DNA of 64,000 nucleotides. It comes from Haliotis asinina. Its lineage: Eukaryota; Mollusca; Gastropoda; Lepetellida; Haliotidae. The notes beneath the pieces are model-generated. The model was not told where the DNA came from. It did not search any database and worked only from the letters and a program-made list of their open reading frames with translations. The stretch spans positions 59,257,673-59,321,672 of the forward strand of contig NC_090288.1 of NCBI RefSeq assembly GCF_037392515.1, read 5' to 3'. This document shows positions 1-16,900 of the stretch, in pieces. Every line of letters starts with the position of its first letter. The stretch's first letter is position 1. The position numbers and the translations under genes are program-made.

Positions 1-254
1 CATAAACATGGTAACATGACAATCTGTAGTAGGACAATCTAACATTTTTAGTATGGGCATGAGTTCAAAATTATTGGAGGGCATCTGATCTACTTGTCAC
101 TACGTGGTGATTAATGACATGACTACATCAACTTGTCGAAAACAGTAACACCGTATTTCATGACATGTATGCTCACTTCAGTCTGCATTCTTCATGTTAG
201 TGTGTTTCTTGGACTCAGAACCTAACTGTAATATTGGTTTTTCATGCGTGCTGA

Positions 255-3844
<3,590 letters not shown>

Positions 3845-4315
3845 AATATCTGCAAAATGTTTTAATATTTTGGGGTTGTTTTCACAATATTATTTACTCT
3901 GTGGGTACCAGGTCCATACACTGTGGACATTGCCAGGAATCAAAGCAGTCTTGTTACAAGTGGGCCTGTAATATTAATGGTAAGTCATGGGAGAACAGCC
4001 CTTAGCAGTTCCATGATTTTAATGATGCTGAACTGACCAGATAACAACAATCATCTTGTATCTTGTTTGGGTATATTGAAGCTAACATCTGATCTCCTGG
4101 TTGACAACAGATGTTGTGTATGATGGACTTTGCTGATGATCTGATGAACAGTCATGGTGTCATAAGCTGTGGACTGTTTATAGGTGGCTGTGATATACCT
4201 GCAGGGTTCCTCACGGTGGATTTCCATAACACTCGTTTACATGTTTGCATGATTCAGCCATGTTATTCGTTTTTGCACCTCTGGACAGATTATTCTATCA
4301 TGCCACATTGACAAG

Positions 4316-4440
4316 GGCAGTGGGGTAGCCTGTTTGTTAAGTTGTTCACTCATCACCCTGAAGACCTGGGTTCGATTTCCCACATGGGCACAATGTGAGA
4401 AGCCCATTTCTGGTGTCCCCGAATGATTTCATTGGTTCAT
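4316..4440 (+). repeat. tRNA-derived SINE (class I), 3' part missing
   Basis: The A-box-like GGGGTAGCCTGTTTGTTAAG, the B-box-like GGGTTCGATTTCC and the body CCCATTTCTGGTGTCCCC are present. The usual GGAATATTGC tail is not. Confidence 0.75.
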
Positions 4441-5757
4441 GATGCATTAACAAGTTTCAGTGTCATCCTTGCAGGAGGGTGACAACTGGAAAAATATTAC
4501 CTGCTGCCATGGTAACCACCAAACTCTCTGCCAAGAAGCTCTATTTTTAACAATTGTATGACACCATAACAGGATGCAGTAGCTGGAGTTAAAAAATGTT
4601 CAATTAGCTGTATATTAGTTCACTATGTACATAGTTCATTTTACAGACTTAAACTGCTTTATTTGAACTATTTTATGTGTTGAATCACTTGCACACTGAA
4701 ACTAAACATAACTAACTATTTTCATAGCAGTTTTAATCTTGTCAAAATATGTTTCACTGATTTTAAAAATCCAGGCGATTTCTGGCATATAATGGGTAGC
4801 GATCTTCGAAATAAAATAAATGACATTTTGTACATTTGACATGACGGTAAGATATATATGTTGAATGCGTCTTGGGAGGGCAATACGGTTTGAAGTACGC
4901 CTTTGTGTAGCAGGGTAGGAAGAGACTGTGTTACACTTGAGAGAAGCATACAACTCATTATGTCAACTGCAGGAAAGTCATAGACAGACCCAGAATGCAT
5001 GTAGTAAAACCCTCTGGACTTTCCAGTGTATGCAATGAACAAAATTTGTTTATGATTACCTGTATGTTGAATCCAATAAAAAAGTGTTTAAATAATATTT
5101 CTGCAAGCATGTATACAAGGCATAGCCAGCGGTTTTCATGGAGTGCAGACTCTGTTTTCACATTTCAAAAGTAATACCATTTTGACATTAACTGAAGTGC
5201 CAGTTCAATTCTAAAGTCACATAATGTGAAAATTCAACTGTTTGCGAGGCATTCTAGAAAAAGGAAACGCCCCAATTTTACAATAAACAAGTTGATCATC
5301 CATACAGACTTGTTATTCTTGTTGTGAAAGTTCAGACTGAAACAGAAAATATTCAAAGGAGGCATTCTGAGCAAGAAGAAACAAGTACCGGTATTTCACA
5401 ATTCCATGTCAAAATGTTCGATGATGTATCGCATCCGATGTCTTTTTTCTGAAATACGGAGCCTTTCGTTCACCAAAGATTACTTCTACTTCAATGACAA
5501 AACGTTGTGGAAATTGTACTTTGATGGAGGTGTTACTATATGGCCTGTCATTACATAATGTAGTCAGTGAAAACAGTAATGAAAGCATTTTCTGATGAAA
5601 CAGCATAATGACCAAACGAAACGGAAAAGGCAGACATGGCAAAAGGTTCTGAATGATATTCGTGGAAATGAAAATGCACGTGCCTTTTGTGACAACCCTA
5701 CCAATGAAAGCGAGTCCAAAACCGGCCTGAAATCATTTTTGTTTTGACACAGTTACC

Positions 5758-6480
5758 ATGCCACGACTTAACAGAGATCGGAGGAACCAAGTTGTTAGAC
5801 GATTGCAAGTAGTCCAGACTGCATGGAGGGTAACCAATCATTTTAATGTTCATGTTAGGATAGTCTACAGACAGCAGGAGGGGTATCAAGTCACAGACAG
5901 CACACAGACTGCTCACGCAATGTTCGACCTTCAGTGACATCACAACGTCAAGGCCCACACAATGTGCGCAATTATCTGCAGGATCTTTTCCCCAGGGTGA
6001 CGAAAAAAAAACACGCAAGAAAATAGGGACTCACAACAGACACATCAGTGCTGATGTAGGGCGTCGACGTTTGCGTGGAAGAAACCTCTTCTGGCACAGA
6101 CCTTATCCTGGTTCTGTCCTCACCGCTCATCACCGCCGAAAACAGACTGCAATGGGCGGCTCTGCATCGAAATTGGTGTTACCGACAATGGGGAGCTGTT
6201 TTATGGGGAACTGTTTTCCCAGTGAAAGAGACTCGTGAGCTGGTCCAAGCATCTTGGTGTGGAGTCCAATCGGCTTTGACCATTTAGGTGACACTCTGGT
6301 GTTCCAGAATCGTGGTCCAGGATGATGAATGACGCGACAACAGCTCGTTATGCTGACCGAGTCAAAAGGTTCCCAGTGCTGGCTGTACGAGACGATCTAC
6401 CTTCAGTGACTTCTTGTGTGTGCTGGATTGTGTGGTCCAGACTCGGTAATATATGGTTTGCCGCCCGTTACCTGGACTAC
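5758..6480 (+). mobile_element. Tc1/mariner-type transposase remnant
   Basis: Translation from the ATG at 5758 gives MPRLNRDRRNQVVRRLQ and NHFNVHVRIVYRQQ, the helix-turn-helix start typical of Tc1-like transposases (MPRLN...FNVH...I.RLQ). Near 6120-6190 another frame gives ENRLQWAALHRNWCYRQW, the start of the catalytic core. Several frame changes and stops separate the blocks, so it is a dead copy. It lies between ANKRD16 and the minus-strand protease; no clear terminal inverted repeats were delimited. Confidence 0.75.
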
Positions 6481-6841
6481 ATTTGACAACACGGGGGAGT
6501 CATATAGCGTTTACTTGCCATGGTAGTACATATACAAAATATAAAGGCCAAATCTGCCATATCAGGAAACCACTATCACATCGATAAATTGTACCGAGTG
6601 AAATACTGTACACAACCTCAGATAAGATTTGATAACCATGGAACATATTTACAACTGTCAGACCAGATTCAGACGTACATCATTACTACGGCTATTGATG
6701 AACCTGAAACATTGTCTCGAAATACGTCACGCAGGCATAATACTGAGCACAGAATGCTTGTGCTGTCTATTTGACCTAAAGTTCCAATTTTCAAAAGTAT
6801 GGACCTTCACAAATGTCTTTCTGACACTTTACAAACACAGT

Positions 6842-6847
6842 TTTATT
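6842..6847 (-). promoter_or_regulatory. Candidate polyadenylation signal of the CUB-EGF-Ig protease
   Basis: AATAAA on the minus strand, about 365 bases past the TGA at 7213-7215. It is the first hexamer I noticed downstream, and its use is unproven. Confidence 0.4.
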
Positions 6848-7212
6848 TCTTTAAACACTGAATACCTGACCTGTATACGAGAGGTTACCAGCTAGCCATT
6901 TCCACTGTTACAACTCTTACAATCTTAATTTCGGGCCATAGAATCATTATTGCTCGATACCATGAAACACACAAGAACCCGGATGTTGTGTTTGTTTATC
7001 TGGTTTAGAATGTAGCCGCCATCTTGTGAACACTGGGTTTCGTAGCCGCTTGGTCTTGTACAAGTCATTCACAAGTCATTAGGGAGCCCCCCAGGTCGAC
7101 GACAGAGGTACTGACACAATTGAAAGTAAAATGCTCCCCTAGGGCTGTTTTCATTGTAAGCAGAGACCATACAATAGATCTATTATATGGCCTCTGTTGT
7201 TAGCCTCCCACA

Positions 7213-7917
7213 TCAGTTGTCCATGTCGTTGTCTTCTACCTCCTTCTCGATTGAGTTCTCTAGAATCCAGTCATAATACTTGGACACATGTGTATAGTAG
7301 CCATATTGGTTTTCCTGGTCGCACCCGACTCCCCATGAAACGATTCCCACCTGAATCCACCGACCGCCGTATTCCATGACATAGGGACCGCCACTGTCGC
7401 CATGACAGGCATCACCGCGCATGCGCCGAGAGTACCCAGCACAAATCATTCCAGGGGTGAAAGATGTGTTAACACTTCTGGCGCTTCTTTCACAAACGGG
7501 TCGGTTGACATATGGAATGGTAACCTCGCGTAGGAATGTTGGAGACATGCCGTATTCATACAAACTACCGCAACCTGTAATCATCCCGACTCTTCCGCCG
7601 CGAAGTAGTTCGTTCACAAGAAGTTCCCTCTCCAGACATATTGGCATTACGAGGTCACTGAACTCTACTGGCTGATCAAGCTGGAACAGCGCAACATCGT
7701 TATCAAAGTTATGTCCCTTGAACTCAGGATGAAGAATGTATTGTTTAAGGCGACGCCGTATGCCCTGTTTGCCGTCGCAGCGCACGGTGCCGACGTAAAT
7801 GTCCACGTCTACTCGAGAGAATGGAGTACCGTAGGATTTCTCGAACTGTTCGACACAGTGGGCTGCGGTCAAGAACCACTGGGTGTTGATCAGTGAACCG
7901 CCACAGAATGCAGCAGT
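7213..7917 (-). CDS. Terminal exon: trypsin-like S1 catalytic domain
   Basis: A single exon, entered at a TTATTTCAG acceptor, encodes CGGSLINTQWFLTAAHC (His57), FDNDVALFQL (Asp102) and DACHGDSGGPYV (Asp189 and Ser195), then SWGVGCDQ and a C-terminal acidic tail EKEVEDNDMDN. The PICL cysteine expected to tether the activation chain is present. Length (234 residues from TAAFCGG) is normal for S1 and no catalytic residue is missing. Confidence 0.95.
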   Translation of the reverse strand, partial: TAAFCGGSLINTQWFLTAAHCVEQFEKSYGTPFSRVDVDIYVGTVRCDGKQGIRRRLKQYILHPEFKGHNFDNDVALFQLDQPVEFSDLVMPICLERELLVNELLRGGRVGMITGCGSLYEYGMSPTFLREVTIPYVNRPVCERSARSVNTSFTPGMICAGYSRRMRGDACHGDSGGPYVMEYGGRWIQVGIVSWGVGCDQENQYGYYTHVSKYYDWILENSIEKEVEDNDMDN

Positions 7918-10900
7918 CTGAAATAACAACAGGTTGCGTTTAGATGAAATAGATGAAACAGTTCGATGATATTTGTGTGTATTAAAAATATTATTGTAAC
8001 CGATTGCTCTTCAAAGAGTAGAGACAATATGATAGAATATGTCATCTCTGGAACTAGTAATTTTTAAGAAATCTGAATACTGACTGTTTAAACTAATTGA
8101 AATTTCTTCTTTGAGAGGAATTCTAAAGTTGTAAAGATGAAGAAAAACTAAATGTATTGAAAGTCAACTTTTTTGTTGCAGTGAGTATGGCGTTTCAGTG
8201 TAGGTACTAACAGTAACACCGATTACATGTTTGATATACCTATACAAAGAAACGCACCTGTTGCAAATAAAGAAGTTGACTATCCATAGTACTAGGCTTT
8301 CCTAAACTGCAATACCTTCTGCTGATTTCAGCCCATTACAAGTCGTGTAAATGTCGCTTCGCAAGAAATGTTTTTTTTTGCGTTTGCTTAGCAAACCTAA
8401 ATCAGTTAGTGAGTTCCTTAAATGCTTAGAGCCAGAGTGTCAGTTTGTATCAGTACACGTCCGACATTGCCATTGATTTAATCTGGATATGGCTCCCCCG
8501 CATCGGGGTGAGTGCTATGTGATATGATTCCATGTACTGTCATATATCTACAAACACTGTTACCACTATCGGCCCCTACATGTGTGGAACCAATACTCAG
8601 TCCAGTCACAATTAACTTTCTGGGTGCCATGATATAAAGATACTCCAGATATTACAGCTACCTATTCTTTCAGTCCTTCTGAACATTTATCACATCAAGT
8701 AGATCTTCTAACCACGAATCTCGTTGGGTTAGCCACATTGAATCAACATAAAACAACTGTGGCCTCTCATATGTGTTACTAATGCCAAGCCTATATGACA
8801 GACATTGGTTGGTTAGTTTGATCGACACAATTCTCCCATTGTTTTCAGTCAGGTAATAGTTGTTACTAACAGTTCGAAAGGATTTTGTTTTAAATATTAC
8901 AAGAAATTACCTAAATTTGAAACTTACCTTTATCTACCAAGATGTATCTCTTATCCCTTACTTAAATTAAGAACTACAAATCATAAACTACCAACAGAAA
9001 GAGGTCGCTGGACCAATATACCAATAGAAACAGCCATAGCCACCAATTTCATTACATGTTTCGCTGTACATCACCAAGAATTCCAGTATCCAGTCTTTCA
9101 AATTACTCTTTTTATCCAGTAAAATGAAGGAACTGAAATCCCTCGCTAAATTTATCAATATTATTATGTCACGAGTGTCATAGCCTTTCACTGTCATGTT
9201 GGTGTACCCAGTACATGTACTGCCGTCTTGCACATCATACTGTATTGTTATACCCTGTAATTCACTCTTATACCACGGTTGCTGGTCCTATGGAGAATAA
9301 ATGAATCAGAATCAGGAACATGCATCTGAAAACCTATTTTTCCGGAAAGATAAATCGGTTGTGATTGTAAATGGTATGGCTTACATGTCTCTTGTCTCTG
9401 ATGATGACGTGCCATGGGGATTCCCCTTCCAGGACTTCCTTACCACTGGCAATGCGGCCCGCCCGACCTACTTCCTTCACCATCTTAGGCCGCCCACACG
9501 CTGCAACACAAACATTCGAATTAGTAATCGTGGAACTTGACTGATCCTTGGTAGCCACTCTGAAGATGCTTTAGTCGCAGTGTCAGTACAGGAGGGTAAG
9601 TGAGTGAGTGAGTTTAGTTTAACGTTGCTTTTTAGCAATATGCCAGCTATATAACGGCGGGGGACATCAGAAAATAGGCTTCACACATAGTACCCATGTG
9701 GGGATTCGAACCCGGGTCTTCGACGTGATGGGCGAACGCTCTAACCGCCCCAGTACAGGAGGGAGCTCGATGGAACAGTACATATATATATACCAGACTG
9801 AAAACATTCATCTTACATCATCTTACATCAGTTTTCAACAGAATTTAGACACGTTCAAAGCAACCTTAGCATTAGGTCGAGTGTAACGCCTATCAAAGAA
9901 GTATTACAGATGCTGCTCTAAGACCGTTTTGGGTACGGAGATGGGGTGTTTATGACAACAAGCCGATTGTACGAAGCATCTTGACCGCAAGAGGCCGTGG
10001 GGTAATCTAGTGGTTGAAGCGTTCGCTCGTCTCTGCAAAGTTCGGGTTCGATTCCTCACATGGTTGTACCCACACGTGATATTGCTAGATTGTTCCTGCA
10101 AGCGGCGTAAAACCACACTCACTCACCCACTCACTACTCATACGCTTGTGGTTATAAGGAAACAACTGCTTATTGTTTCCACATGGGACGTAGGCAATGG
10201 AGTTTTGGTTTGATATCTGTAATCAAAACACTATGTTGATATCAACAAACCTTTCTTGTGGCCAATACCATCTATTGTCAAAATGGCGGATACCCTGGCG
10301 GAACAGCCGTTTGAGTCGCGTGCAGCGCACGTGTATTCGCCAGCATCCGTTTCCACAATGTGGTCGAGTACCAGGTAGTTGTTCACCAGAATCTGACAAG
10401 GAAGACGTACAGATGAGTTGGTTTGTTGGTTACCGCTTTTAGTTTAGATGAAAACACCTGGAATATGACATTCGTAAGCCTATGTATGATAAACTATAGA
10501 GTTTCGCTAGGTCATAACGTTACGAACGCTTTGCTCATCGGGACATGCAAAACCGAGGTGAGGCACTGTACCACGGGACGGACGATAACTGCGTATGTTA
10601 CTTTATAAACTTGATGGGTGACTATACACGAAGATCAAGTGTTGATGGTTCGTGAGAATGTAATATCAGGTTCGTGACCTCGGAATCTGCAGATCAGTTC
10701 AACCATCCAGAAAGTGCCCCGTGTAACACTGTCGCAATCGAATCAAGTCCCCTGCTGACTTCCTTATTCTAATCATGTCCCCTGTGACACCGTCACGTTT
10801 CCATTATTCCCTATTTGACGCTGCCCCATCCCATTCATGCCCTGTTCGATTGTGACAAAGACTACCGTTCTCACCAAAACTCACCACACATGTATACATA

Positions 10901-13900
10901 CCTTCTTCCTTCGGTCAAACTTGATGATTTCCCCATTCTTCCTCCACATGGTGTGTTCCGCATCGGGCACAAAGCATTGGAGTATAGCACTGCCACCTTC
11001 CTCAACGGTCATGTTCTGGGGCGCCTTCTCTACACCTAATAGCGACACAGATAATTATGTTCACAGATTGTGTCAAACAACATCTGCAGGCATAGCAGAA
11101 CAAACCAATATCACGCACACGTGTCTTTGCTTAAAACGATAAAAAAGCAAAACAGTAGTCTGTCGTACAGACCCTGAAGTATATATATCCAAGAAAGCCC
11201 ACGCAAGTCTAGAAAATGTGGCAAGTCTAGATTTCCATAGCTTCTGAAAATGATGAAAGTTTCAGGGTTCCATTTCATTATATTATTTTTTTTCGCAATG
11301 AACGTTTTTTTCAGTAAAATATGTTCATTTCAGAGACTAGCTGTTAGTCTAGCAAAACAGGTTTTCATGTGTGCGCCATCTGGTTATCCCAATCCCAACA
11401 GCTATCGTTTCTTTTCTTTCGTACGAAAGTAAAAAGATATGAAGATCGTAAATACATACTTGGTGCTGGTCGCCTATCGAATCCATAGAAGTGAATGTCA
11501 GTCCTACCTGCACATTGGCAGAATTTCTAAGCAGGGGACGCGTATTGAACGACGAAGGCACGAGTGGATGAGTGAGTGAGTTAAGTTTTACTCCGCACAC
11601 AGCAATATTCCAGCTATATACCGGCGGTCTGTAAATAATCGAGTCTGGCCCAGATAATCCAGTGATCAACAGTATAACCATCAATCTGTGCAACTTGGAA
11701 CCGATGACATATGTCAACCAGGTCAGCGAGTCTCACAATCCGGTCCCGCTAGTCGCCTGTTAAAACAAGCATGGGTTACTGAAGACCAATATTCTAACCT
11801 GGACCATCACGGGCTATGGAGGGATGAGGACATGCTGTGACAGCAGCTACTGAATCCTACCACTCTCACATATGAAGACACTGTAATCCAAATACCAAAC
11901 ATTAAAACGGTTTCTTACGCAATTTGCATGGCTCTGTAAGGGTGACCCAGGAGGACATCTCAAACAGGTTGCCACCTGACAAAGCAACACACGTGTACTT
12001 CCCGTCCTGGTCGTCACTGACTTCCGGCACGTGCAGAACACCGCCCGGATGGACTTCGATCCCCTCAGTGTGGTCGTCTTCACTGAGAATCCGGTCCCGA
12101 TGCAGCCTGAGTTGGAATATGGATTCTTGTGATCAATATTCGATAAATGGAAGAAGGTTTCCGGACTGCACTTGGGTTGAGACAGAAGAAGCCACAAGAT
12201 TGATAACTACCAGTGGTGAAAAACAGTACATTGACTACTACCTCAGACTGGTACAAGATATCGATCATTTCTGAAGAAAGTCATCTCATCTATCCTAGCC
12301 CTGCCACATACGACATGCAATAGAGTACTGGGCCCCTTTCCTTAAGGCGATTGTAGCCCTTAGATGATCGTGACTCCCATACTTTCGACTGCTTTAAAAA
12401 CGACTTTAAAAAAACTTACGGTTGTTTTGAGGAAGGCATTTTCTTCCTTTTACTTGTCATATCTTCCTACGAACCTCTGTTCTAATACGGCCATATTTCG
12501 CGGTTCTCATAAAATCCCCTAGCGGCAAAAATGGCTTCAGATTTATCTCCCTTTTTTCAGTCCAATCAGAACACGTGCTACATCGGTCTAGATTCAACTT
12601 GACAAATGCAAGCAATGTGGAGAAACAAATATGGCGTGTCTGAGTTCTGTCTAGAAGAAACATCTGAGTATCGCGCTCGGGAATAGGTTCTAGTTTTCAC
12701 GATGCATCCGGAAATTACCGAGATCTTGCGAACGATCACTTTTGAAACAAGGTAGCTGATTGCACTACTAAATCTGATTGCCTACAGTCACGAGTCTTGA
12801 ACACTCGCACCATGAACTGGTCGTATTAGAACAGTCGCTACGTAGGAAGATATGACAAGTAACCTGTGTGGGAAGAGAATGTGAGGAAAAGGGCCCTGGC
12901 GCATATTTATATCCAACAGTTATGACATGTCTTGACACTGTCATGTAGAACTGACCACATAATGCCAACATTTGGCTCCTCCACAGCACACTCCATGAGA
13001 ACGCTACTACCTCGCGCTATGGTGATGTTGTGAGGCACCTTCGTGAACGTCACTCTGTCCGATTCCTACAACAACACCAACAGAACATTCCACACTTACT
13101 CTGCGACATGCTCCTCCCCTCAAAACCTAGATACATCATAGCTGCACAGATCATGCGTAATAGATCTGACAGACGTGATTTTATTGTGTTAGACATGGAT
13201 TCTGTAGAATTTGGCTCACGTCCCATAGTGGATGGACAACAAGCTGATACACAACACTTCAAAGACGAAGTTTTGCTTGAAGACCACAAGGACGCTGGTC
13301 GAGGGGGTTCACTTACCGCCGGACACAGGCAGCCATGGGGCAGTCTGTGTGGTCAATCGTAGTGTGACCAGGATGGATGAGAGAAAACGCAACGGTATGT
13401 TGATGTCGTTAGCGGACTGGGTTCACGTTTGGGTTTCACGAGACCGCGACGTGACAGACGTTTTTTAAAGTAACATATTCAACCTCCAGTTGGATGACTG
13501 TCATGATTATTCTCCATTGTTTTAACCATCGTTTATATTTCTAAGCAGGAAAAACGTTTGATTTGATCTCAAGAAACGTTACAAAATGTGAAATCCTGTC
13601 AAAGGTCAACTGAAGCATGGGGATCCCTACCAACATGAGCTGCGTGGTACAGAGGCTTCCGGTGTACCGCGGCAAACAGTGGCATTTTGGACCGTTGCCC
13701 TGAATGTAGCATGTGCCTCCGTTGTGACATGTGTAGTCCTCGCATGTGACGACATCTTCATACTCACATTCTTCACCCGTGATACCGCGAGGACAGTCAC
13801 ACCTCGAAAAACACGCATACGAGATACAAATACATAAACAGAATAGGTCAAGCTTTATTCAGTTGTCTGTTGAAGCGTGAATGAACAAGCTTTGCCTTTA

Positions 13901-16900
13901 TCTTGCGAGTTGGTTGAGGTGCCGTGACGTGCTGGTGTTCACTATATTCCACGTTGTAGAATTATTATCACTAATGTAGTCATTGATATAAAGTTTGCGT
14001 TTGTTAAATATCAAAAACAACCTGTGTGCTTTAGATATCACAAAATCGAATATCACAGCTACCTCCATGTGTTCCCGGACCAGTCGTTAGCCTCTTCTTT
14101 AACACAGGTTCCCCCGTTATTACACTGCAGTGGACAGGGTGACTCTGCAGAAGAATACAACAAAATGCGTTATGGGCAGATTCCAGCAAAATCGGTTAAT
14201 TATTTCAGGCCGAGCGTCAACAATTAAAAATGACAGCATCGTTTTAATAGCATAAAATCCCCATTTTAAGCTCTTTTCACATTCACAAGACTTCTATGCT
14301 AAACGCAGAGTCAATATCTTTGATCACCAGCAAATTCTGAGTTTACTTCTAAGCAGTACTCAGCAATATGATAGCTATATTACGACGGTCTGTAAATAAT
14401 CGAGACAAACCAGACAGTCCAGTGATCAACTTGCATGAGCATCGATCTACGCTGTTGGGAACCTGACCACACGATCCCGTTTCGACAAGCACCGGTTACT
14501 GAAGATCAATTCTAACATGGATCTTCATGGGTGCCATCAAATACTGATGACACCAGGTGTCCGCAAAACTGTAAACGTATCCTGTCTCCCCGGTGGCATT
14601 GACACAGAATATTCTAACCTACCTTCAAAATATAATCATGAGTTTACATTTCGTATCTTCTCCGGAATTGTGATGCTCGAGATCTACTTCCTGTTCCTTC
14701 CCACGATACCTATTCCGTGCTGAAGCTGTTTGTATTTAACGATACATGGATCGAGAAAGTATTGTTTCATAATATATTCATATCTAATGCACCCATGTGT
14801 GGACACAGAACAAGTATATATGGATGACTACTTCTTTAATACTAGAGCAGGACTTTTCGATACAGGTTCTTGTATCGTTTTCAAGAATAACTCATACAAG
14901 AATCTGTATTGAAAGAAGTTGTCATCCATATATACTTGTTCTATCTGACTTCTAACTTTTAAACATGCCACTGAAACAAGTCATGTGTGGAGACATTGCT
15001 GTTTACCTTTCTGTAGCGGGGACACGAAGTAGCGTGCGGCGTAGCCACCGGCGTTGACGGAAGTGTCAGAGGTGAAGGTCACCGTCACTGCTGTCGTGTC
15101 GAATGTGAATACGCGCTGTTTGGCACTGTCCCCACATATCACGTGACTGATAGTATCATTCGCTTCTCCAAGTGGGGCTTGAATAAACACACACAGAGTT
15201 AATTTTGTCAGGGCTACGATGCAAATTCTCCTAACTCGGACTGAGTTCGTAAGTTATACATTTCATACATTTTGACAGTCTTCCTGTGGCGGTTCATATA
15301 TTGAGTTGTCTTATCGATGAACGTATTAATGATATGCATGGAAGGTGTTCAAAGATGTCGTAAAGCCAATATCCCAAGAATTGCTAAGAATGTAGAGTAG
15401 TAGAAACCTATAAAGTTGGGCCAAAGTATAAATCTGAAACAAATCAGTAATTCGGCATATCGATGCTGATCCCTTCGATCTTGAACTCGGGCTAGCGAAC
15501 TTTGTTTACTTTATTTAATGGTGGAAAAGTTTTATCTGTTCTTTGCATTTGTTTTGAGGGTTTGGGAGTGAAATATTTTTCTATCATTCAATAGGTAAAT
15601 AAATACAAAGAAAGAAACAAAACAAATCAAAACTGTGAATGGTAACATGGTACAGCTAAGCATGTATAAAGAAGGCGTTAATTGGAGATGTTTGTCAGTC
15701 TACAGTATGCGCATACAGTTAAACACTTAAATCTACAAGTAACATAACTCGAAATTGAAAACTCTTAATGTGATTTTATCATTCTTATCGACCCGTTGTA
15801 CTAATGACAAATTAGGACGATTTAGCTCGTGAAATATTTATCTTAATGCTGAAATATGGACAAGTCACCAATTTTCTGACCATCTAACTCCCAAAAGGAT
15901 AGTCTCGCTGTCGTCATGGTATTGGTTCCCTGTGACTGTGACAATTAGAACGTTGTGTCATTGTACATATGGATCATATATCATTAGATTATGATAGCCA
16001 TGGCCAGTGAAGGATCCTACCTGGTGACAAAATCACTCTGTCATATGTGCAGTTCTCACTGTCCTCCAAGTCAAACGTGACGAATTCTATAACAATGGTG
16101 CTTGGACTGGACGCCCGGATGTAGGTCACGCACTTGGTGTTGTGGGGGTAAGCATCCGGGTACCTTGGGCTGGTGAAATTACCTTCTCCGCCATTTAAAG
16201 TGTCTGTACACGGTTCCATCGCTGCAAAATTGACACAGAATGTTTCCTGGTAATAAGTGTAGGTATAGAAGTGTTTTCAAGTTTCGTTGGATCTATTTTA
16301 CTCATTAACAAAACGGCTGAATCACACACTTTTTGTAGTCTTTTCTGTGACTGTCGTAGTTGTTGTTGGAGCAGTGGTTGTAGCCAGTAGTATGATGTGG
16401 TAGCTGACGTTGAAGCCACGTGTCTCTATGGCCGAGTCCGACGTAAACACGAGGTGAAGATGATGTCCAGACGAGGTCCAGTTGCCATGGGAGGTCGTGC
16501 CACACAACAAAGCCAGTCTCGCAGAGTCTGAATAATTGATATGGCGTGATGTTTACGAGTTTAACTATAACTGATCATCTAGGAGCGAGCGAGTATGTAC
16601 TGTGAGCACAATGGATACCACAATGCCATTTAGAAAATGGCCTAATGCAACATATAATATATGGGATAACATTTACTCAGCAAAGTGCTGATTGTAGTGA
16701 TTTTAATAGTTTTGGGGATTCCAGCGCCCTCTCTATAAGTCAGGTTCCACATATCACCAATCTCGAAATGTCGCTATGTATAACGTGAGCCTGAGGGAGT
16801 CGTGCCAATTTACACTTGTCAGAGGGGTACACAGAGTACGGGATCTAGAGTTTCCATTTTTGTTGATGTCGCCCTGGGTGAGTGGGTTAGATAGCTGCAT

